A DNA stretch of 64,000 nucleotides from Cellulomonas chitinilytica. Lineage in GTDB: Bacteria; Actinomycetota; Actinomycetes; Actinomycetales; Cellulomonadaceae. Made by a program: the position numbers and the translations under genes. Shown piece by piece: positions 59,396 through 64,000 of this stretch. How positions within the stretch are numbered: the stretch's first letter is position 1; each line of letters opens with the position of its first letter. The notes below the pieces were generated by a model. That model ran no database searches. It saw nothing but the letters and a program-made list of their open reading frames with translations, and was not told the origin of the DNA. Location of the stretch: positions 1 to 64,000 of the forward strand of contig NZ_BONK01000017.1 in assembly GCF_016862675.1 (NCBI RefSeq). Direction: 5' to 3'.

Positions 59396-60634
59396 TCAGT
59401 CCGCCGCAACGGTGCGCCGGCGGCGCTGCGGGACGACGTCGCCCACGATGACGGCGAGCAGCACCGCGTTCGTCGCCCAGCTCAGCGTCAGCGGCGTGAC
59501 GACCCCGTGCAGCGCGACCAGGCCGACGGACGCCGCGACGCCGACGAGGTGCGGCACCGACCACGGCCCGCCCGTCGCCCGCCGGAACAGGGCGTTGCCC
59601 AGCAGGTAGACGGCCGCCGCGCCGCACATGATCCACGCGGTCCACGCGTCGGTCGCGCCGCCCTCCGCGCCCAGGTGCACCAGCACGAGGTCGTCGGCCA
59701 CGGCCGTGAGGACGATCCCGGTGATCAGCAGGAACGGCACGTACGTGTAGGCCGTCTGCGCCACCATCCCGGGCTGGTCCTGCGCGGCGAAGTACGCGGC
59801 CGCCTTCTGCTCGGACCGGTCGAAGAACAGCAGCCACATGAGCACCGTGCTGACGAACGCCGCGAGGAACGCGACGACCGTGACCACGTCGACGTCGAGC
59901 TCGGAGAACGCCGCGCCCGTCACGATGATCGACTCGCCCAGACTGATGATGATGAACAGCGACACCCGCTCGGCCATGTGCGAGCTGCGGACCTCCCACG
60001 TGTCCGGGTTCGTCGGGCCGAGACCCGGCACCCAGAACAGCGCACGCGGCCCGACGACGTCGAGGAGTGCCGCCACGACCCACAGCGCGACCCGCGCGTC
60101 CTCGACCAGTGCGCCCGCGATCCAGAACGCGCCCGACGCGCACTGCCAGATCGTGATGCGCACGAAGTTCATGGCGTTGTCCGGCCAGTGCCGCCCCATC
60201 GCCCACGTCGTGAACGCCGTCCGCCCGACCTGGATGATCACGTACGGCACGGCGAACAGCAGGGCCTTCTCGCCGAACGCCTCCGGGATCGCGCTCGACA
60301 TCATCAGCCCCAGCAGCATGAGGACGATGAGCATCGTCCGGACCGGGACCCGGTCGGGGTCCAGCCAGTTCGTCACCCACGTGGTGTCGATCCAGAGCCA
60401 CCAGATCGCCCACGCCAGCACGAGCACCTGTCCCAGGTGCTCGACGTCCGGGTGCGCGATGAGCGTGTGCGACAGCTGCGTGACCGCGAAGACGAACACG
60501 AGGTCGAAGAACAGCTCCACGAACCCGACCCTGCTCGAGTCGTGCCCGCCGCCGTGCCGCAGCACGTCGGCCCGCATGCCCCACCGGCCGCCGCCCGTGC
60601 CGAGCCGACCAGTGTCCGCCGTGGGTGCCGTCAT
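59396..60634 (-). CDS. Low-temperature-requirement A (LtrA) family membrane protein
   Basis: A 412-residue polytopic protein with about ten helices. FVELFFDLVFVFAVTQLSH (about residues 37-55) is the LtrA signature, followed by WLWIDTTWVTNWLDPDRVPVR, SHMAERVSLFIIISLGESIIVTG and LLFFDRSEQKAAAYFA. LtrA was named for cold-sensitive Listeria mutants; the molecular role is unknown. ATG 60634 has CAGGAT seven bases upstream on the minus strand, which suggests a leaderless message. It lies between two tRNA genes. Confidence 0.9.
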   Translation of the reverse strand: MTAPTADTGRLGTGGGRWGMRADVLRHGGGHDSSRVGFVELFFDLVFVFAVTQLSHTLIAHPDVEHLGQVLVLAWAIWWLWIDTTWVTNWLDPDRVPVRTMLIVLMLLGLMMSSAIPEAFGEKALLFAVPYVIIQVGRTAFTTWAMGRHWPDNAMNFVRITIWQCASGAFWIAGALVEDARVALWVVAALLDVVGPRALFWVPGLGPTNPDTWEVRSSHMAERVSLFIIISLGESIIVTGAAFSELDVDVVTVVAFLAAFVSTVLMWLLFFDRSEQKAAAYFAAQDQPGMVAQTAYTYVPFLLITGIVLTAVADDLVLVHLGAEGGATDAWTAWIMCGAAAVYLLGNALFRRATGGPWSVPHLVGVAASVGLVALHGVVTPLTLSWATNAVLLAVIVGDVVPQRRRRTVAAD

Positions 60635-60689
60635 GCGCGCGATCCTGCCAGGGGCTGCGGGGACGTGGGCAGGGTCACCCGCATCCGGT

Positions 60690-60718
60690 TTGGGCGGCGG
60701 GCCGTCGACCTGTATCGT
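60690..60718 (+). promoter_or_regulatory. Promoter of tRNA-Arg(ACG)
   Basis: -35 TTGGGC (60690-60695), 17-base spacer, -10 TATCGT (60713-60718) preceded by TG, an extended -10. Transcription would start near 60725. Confidence 0.75.
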
Positions 60719-60742
60719 CTTACGCGGCCCGCAGAGGGCCAT

Positions 60743-60815
60743 GCGCCCGTAGCTCAATGGATAGAGCATCTGACTACGGATCAGAAGGTTGGGGGTTCGA
60801 GTCCCTTCGGGCGCA
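60743..60815 (+). tRNA. tRNA-Arg (anticodon ACG)
   Basis: A 73-base tRNA. Acceptor GCGCCCG/CGGGCGC with discriminator A (60815), D arm AGCTCAATGGATAGAGC, anticodon ACG at 60776-60778 in the stem TCTGA/TCAGA, T arm GGGGGTTCGAGTCCCTT. The A34 would be deaminated to inosine to read CGU, CGC and CGA. CCA is not encoded. Confidence 0.97.
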
Positions 60816-60819
60816 CATC

Positions 60820-60862
60820 AGCCCCTCATCAGGCACCACGCCTGGTGAGGGGCTTTTCGTTT
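60820..60862 (+). terminator. Rho-independent terminator after tRNA-Arg
   Basis: A 15-base stem (60820-60834 with 60840-60854, one wobble) and loop ACCAC, followed by a T-rich tail (TTTTCGTTT). It is the only hairpin in the window with a clear T-run. The next 150 bases, up to the beta-propeller gene's stop at 61015, contain no recognisable gene. Confidence 0.93.
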
Positions 60863-61014
60863 CCCGGCCACCGAGGACCGTTCCCCAGTCAGCGCCCCTC
60901 GCGGTACGTCCCGCGTCAGGTCGCCAGCTCGCCCGCCAGAAGCCGGAGTGGTCGCCTGTCGTCGTCCACAGCCTCACCCGTTCGCGCCCGCGCCGGGACC
61001 GTGCCCCCGTGCGC

Positions 61015-61971
61015 TCACGGCGTCCCGAGGTGCAGGGATGCCCGCGAGAGGTCACCGTCCTCGAGCGTGAGGACCTGCAGCTGGTGGTCGTGGTCGACGT
61101 AGGCCGCGGTCGCCCGTGCGTCGTTCCCGACGGCCAGCGCGGTCGGCCGTTCGATGGGGTCCGTCGCGGCCTCCGCGACGGTCGTGCCGTCGTCGGACCG
61201 GAGCACTCGGAGGACGGTGCGCTCGGAGTCCTCGGCACCTTCCGAGACGAGCATGACGACGTGGCTGCCATCGGCCGAGCCGGCCGAGTACGCCACTCCG
61301 TCCCAGCGTCGCCTCCCGGCCTCGACCCAGCCGCCGTCGTGCTCCACCAGCTCGACGAGCGTGTCCACGTCGTGCACGGCCAGCCGGCCGTCGCCGAAGG
61401 GGTAGAGGAGGCCGGCCGGCGTGAGGTCGAGGCCGTCTCCGTGCCACGTCTCCTCGTCGGGCTCGCCCAGCTCGCAGACCCGGAGCCAGGGCGTGCCGGC
61501 GGAGAAGTCGAGGTCGGGCCCCTGACGTCCCCAGAGCACGGCACGGCGGCCGGCGGCGAGCAGACCGTCGACCTCGACACCGGACCAGCGCGGGCCCGAG
61601 GCGTCGGGGGTGAGGTCCGGGCCTGACCACGCACGAAGCGCCACGTCCCGGGCGTCGGCGACGACGGCGACCACCGTGCCGCCGAGCAGCCGCAGCCGCG
61701 TGACTCGCTCGTGCGCGTCGAGAGTCACGGACCGTGCCGGGGCTGTGCCGCCTACGGGGATGAGGCTGAGCCGACCGTCGCCGCACACCGCGACCGCGTC
61801 ACCGTGCTCGTCGAGGGCGCACAGCGAGACCGGGTGCCCGGCGTCGAGCAGCTGCGGCTCGTGCTGCGGGGAGCGCGCGCGTACGACGAGTACGGTCGAA
61901 CCGGTCGGGACGGCGACGTGAGACCCGTCCGACGAGACGACCGGCGACGGCGGTACGGGGACGTGCGTCAC
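61015..61971 (-). CDS. Beta-propeller-like (WD40/YVTN-type) protein paired with the metallopeptidase
   Basis: A 318-residue protein made of repeated four-strand units, such as SPVVSSDGSHVAVPTGSTVLVV, SLCALDEHGDAVAVCGDGRLSLI, VTRLRLLGGTVVAVVADARDVAL and GLLYPFGDGRLAVHDVDTLVELV, which read as blades of a six- or seven-bladed propeller. There is no signal peptide or catalytic motif. GTG 61971 overlaps the stop of the metallopeptidase gene (GTGA), so the two are made together. A chaperone, docking or immunity function for the peptidase is possible but unproven. Confidence 0.75.
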   Translation of the reverse strand: MTHVPVPPSPVVSSDGSHVAVPTGSTVLVVRARSPQHEPQLLDAGHPVSLCALDEHGDAVAVCGDGRLSLIPVGGTAPARSVTLDAHERVTRLRLLGGTVVAVVADARDVALRAWSGPDLTPDASGPRWSGVEVDGLLAAGRRAVLWGRQGPDLDFSAGTPWLRVCELGEPDEETWHGDGLDLTPAGLLYPFGDGRLAVHDVDTLVELVEHDGGWVEAGRRRWDGVAYSAGSADGSHVVMLVSEGAEDSERTVLRVLRSDDGTTVAEAATDPIERPTALAVGNDARATAAYVDHDHQLQVLTLEDGDLSRASLHLGTP

Positions 61972-63695
61972 CGGAGCAGCCTCCTCACATCCACGAGCGG
62001 CTGTCCGGTCAGGTGCGCCCTCAGCAGCGACGTCATCGCCCCGCCGGCGCGGATGTCGGTCTTGTCGTCGGCGGTGAGCGCGGCGGCTGCCGTAGAGATC
62101 GCGGCCAGCCTCGGGTTGCCGGGCGCGGCCGCGGCCGTGCAGTCGGCGTGCGACGCGGCCTCGACCGCGGTGACGAACGCGTCGATGCGCACCGAGTTCG
62201 TCGGGTTGACCGTCTCCGGGTGCCAGTAGTCGCGCACGGCGGTCCGGAACGTCCTCGCTGCGGGCGGCAGCCCAGCCTCGCTGTCCCAGGCGGTCTTGAC
62301 GTAGGCGTACGCGGTGTCGTGGTACAGGTGGTCGAAGATCGCCCACTGGCGGGCCCTCCAGCTCCGGCCCCAATGTTGGACGACGCGTGTCGGGGACTCC
62401 GCGTCGTACTCCCTGCTGCCCAACCAGTACGCGTTGAACTCGGTCCGGTAGAGCTCGAAGTTGCCGGTGCCGTGATGGTCCGCGCCGTGCTGCGCCTCGT
62501 GCTTGAGCACCGACCAGAGGTAGTCCCTGCCGCGCGCGAGCGCGGTCTCCATCAGCGCGATGTCCGAACCGTTCTGGAAGCCGTCGACGTTGGCATCGTC
62601 CTGGACGTCGACGTTGGTGTTGTCGAACCCCTCGGTCGGCATCTTCCTGCGGTAGTACACCGCGCTGCTGTACAGGTCGCCCGCGGGATAGGAGAACCAT
62701 GTCGCACCGGCCGGAAACCCCGAGGCCGCCGCCCGGGCCGTCGAGTCGTGGGTCGCGGAGAGGATGAAGACCTTCGACCTGCCCGTCTTCACCCACTCGC
62801 AGGAGTTCTTCAGCGTGCGGTCGGCGACCTGGTTGAAGCCCTCGTCGACCCATGTCGTGGCCTGCGTGCGGTTGGCGTCGTGGTGCGTCTTGGCGGCCTC
62901 GTACGCCGCGATGTCGGCAGTCTCGCTCGCGGCGAGCGGGCCCGTCAGACCGGCGCCCAGCGGGTTGCGGAACGCCGTGCTCGTCGTGAGCATCTGCATC
63001 GCCGTCCGGAGCGCGGCTGCCGTCCGCGGGACGGTGGCGAGGTCCACCGTGGCCCCGGAGCCCATCACGACGGCACGCTCAGCCGGTGCCGTCGCCGACC
63101 CGTAGTCGTCGTTCGACAGCAGCCACTGGGCGTGCACGAAGTCCTGCACCGCCGCCACGTCGTCCTTCTTGTTCGCCAGGCCCACGCCGATACCGTCGCT
63201 GATCGCCACCCGCATCAGGTTCTGCGCGACCGGAGCCGCCAACGTCGGCAGCACCAGCCGTCGCCACGCGGCGATCGTCGCACCGATCTGGGCGACCGGC
63301 ACCGCCGCCCCCGCAGGCAGTGCGGTCACGCGGGCGTGCTCGGTGCCGTAGTCGGCGTCGTTCAGACCCCACATGACGTGCAACCGGTCCATCCAGCGCA
63401 GGACGTCCTCGCGGATGTTGACGCCCGTCGCATCCGCGTCCCCGACCCGGCCACCGCCTGACAGCGTGAGCTCTGCGCGCTGCACGACCGGCCGCGCGCC
63501 CGGTGCCGCGGTCGCGACCGCGCGGTTCCCGGCCGAGCGTTGCAGACGCAGGAACGAGGCTGCGTCGCGCAGCGCCGCACCGGAACGCGCGACCACGTCC
63601 GGCTCCGCCCGGGCCGGTGGAGCAGCCGCTCGCGAGGTGCCCGGTCGCGGCTGCGCGACCCGGGTTCCGCCCTCGTTGCATGCGCTCGGCGCCAC
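61968..63695 (-). CDS. Putative HExxH metallopeptidase with LQRSAGN motif (eCIS-linked type)
   Basis: A 575-residue protein if GTG 63695 is the start; the frame stays open to 63974, and GTG 63791 with GAGG upstream is an alternative, but third-position G/C falls upstream of 63695. Residues 51-57 read LQRSAGN, then VVQRAELTL, the N-terminal motif typical of actinobacterial proteins linked to extracellular contractile injection systems and DUF4157 peptidases. The middle is helical without a known domain. HEAQHGADHH (His about 399, Glu 400, His 403) with Glu about 419 in TEFNAYW forms a plausible zinc site. It may be a toxin or effector. No eCIS structural genes are visible; the region beyond the right edge is unknown. 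Confidence 0.72.
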   Translation of the reverse strand: MAPSACNEGGTRVAQPRPGTSRAAAPPARAEPDVVARSGAALRDAASFLRLQRSAGNRAVATAAPGARPVVQRAELTLSGGGRVGDADATGVNIREDVLRWMDRLHVMWGLNDADYGTEHARVTALPAGAAVPVAQIGATIAAWRRLVLPTLAAPVAQNLMRVAISDGIGVGLANKKDDVAAVQDFVHAQWLLSNDDYGSATAPAERAVVMGSGATVDLATVPRTAAALRTAMQMLTTSTAFRNPLGAGLTGPLAASETADIAAYEAAKTHHDANRTQATTWVDEGFNQVADRTLKNSCEWVKTGRSKVFILSATHDSTARAAASGFPAGATWFSYPAGDLYSSAVYYRRKMPTEGFDNTNVDVQDDANVDGFQNGSDIALMETALARGRDYLWSVLKHEAQHGADHHGTGNFELYRTEFNAYWLGSREYDAESPTRVVQHWGRSWRARQWAIFDHLYHDTAYAYVKTAWDSEAGLPPAARTFRTAVRDYWHPETVNPTNSVRIDAFVTAVEAASHADCTAAAAPGNPRLAAISTAAAALTADDKTDIRAGGAMTSLLRAHLTGQPLVDVRRLLR

Positions 63696-64000
63696 ACCCC
63701 ACCTGCCGGTACCCGTCGACCAGGAGGCCGCGCGTCGCCCGCGAGGAGTCGCTCGACCTGCAGAGGCTCCACGACGGCCTCGGAGCGACACGTCAGGCCT
63801 CGGACGGACACTATCGACGGACTGCGGCCGGAGGGCTGCCCGATAGGGCAGGCGCGGGTGCGGGCCTGCGAGACGGCACTGGTGGCCGCAGGCGGCGGAG
63901 GTGCTTGGCGCGGTCTGACGTGCGGACCGGCTGCGGCGGGCGTGCACGGATGCTTCGTCGTTCTGCCGAGCCACGACAATGACGCCGGTCGCCGAGGCCC
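63696..64000. other. Right-edge region without an assigned gene
   Basis: 305 bases upstream of the metallopeptidase. The minus strand has TAGTGT (63813-63808), a possible -10, followed by GAGG and GTG 63791, so part of this stretch may be leader or extra N-terminal coding sequence. On the plus strand an ATG at 63979 opens a frame that runs off the edge and cannot be judged. Confidence 0.4.

Overview
The window is a stretch of very GC-rich actinobacterial chromosome, most like a Cellulomonadaceae member. The genus is an inference; the phylum is well supported. Evidence for it is the strong G/C third-position bias, a complete conservon operon (cvnABCD-like), a Bpa-type proteasome activator ending in Gly-Gln-Tyr-Leu, DUF5926, a sugar ABC transporter without its own ATPase, and many genes whose start codon lies 6-7 bases after a TAnnnT -10 hexamer (leaderless transcripts). 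There are no phage genes, insertion sequences or CRISPR arrays.

Layout. 1-3.5 kb: a minus-strand operon of an S53 (sedolisin/kumamolisin) peptidase, a small helical protein and a condensation-domain (NRPS-type) protein that runs off the left edge. 3.6-13.1 kb: amino-acid permease, YtxH-like protein, zinc-ribbon protein, gluconokinase, MFS exporter, then a minus-strand set of MFS transporter, APH-like kinase, SRPBCC protein and PoxB-type pyruvate:quinone oxidoreductase, and a small GNAT protein. 13.2-16.6 kb: an unknown membrane protein and phosphoglucomutase, with a hexanucleotide repeat between them and a long inverted repeat upstream of pgm. 16.9-26.4 kb: conserved housekeeping block (DUF5926, GT2 glycosyltransferase, large membrane protein with an alkaline-phosphatase-like ectodomain, pheA, GntR regulator, diacylglycerol kinase, serS, HAD phosphatase).

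26.4-36.3 kb: an AglEFG-like sugar ABC transporter behind three operator-like dyads, followed by a flavin monooxygenase, an SDR-type reductase, an EamA exporter, Bpa, an AGE-family sugar epimerase and a quinone oxidoreductase. 36.5-42.7 kb: the conservon: a 1538-residue sensor kinase with an exceptionally long Pro/Ala-rich tail, roadblock, DUF742 and GTPase genes, with a previously unlisted 29-codon ORF stitched between kinase and roadblock genes. 42.8-49.4 kb: PIN-like and DUF2252 proteins, tRNA-Ser(UGA), a 1341-residue secreted vWA protein and a mini LuxR regulator.

49.5-60.8 kb: a short acidic protein built from ERIRAAGLPG-type repeats, a PAP2-PAP2-DagK operon, an RNase II family enzyme, a coiled-coil protein, a YdeI-like protein, an EmrB-type exporter, a ThrE-type exporter, tRNA-Ser(GCU), LtrA and tRNA-Arg(ACG). 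60.8-64 kb: directly 3' of tRNA-Arg lies a lower-GC pair, a beta-propeller protein and a HEAQH metallopeptidase carrying the LQRSAGN motif seen in proteins linked to extracellular contractile injection systems. This pair and the S53/condensation-domain operon are the parts most likely to belong to little-described systems.
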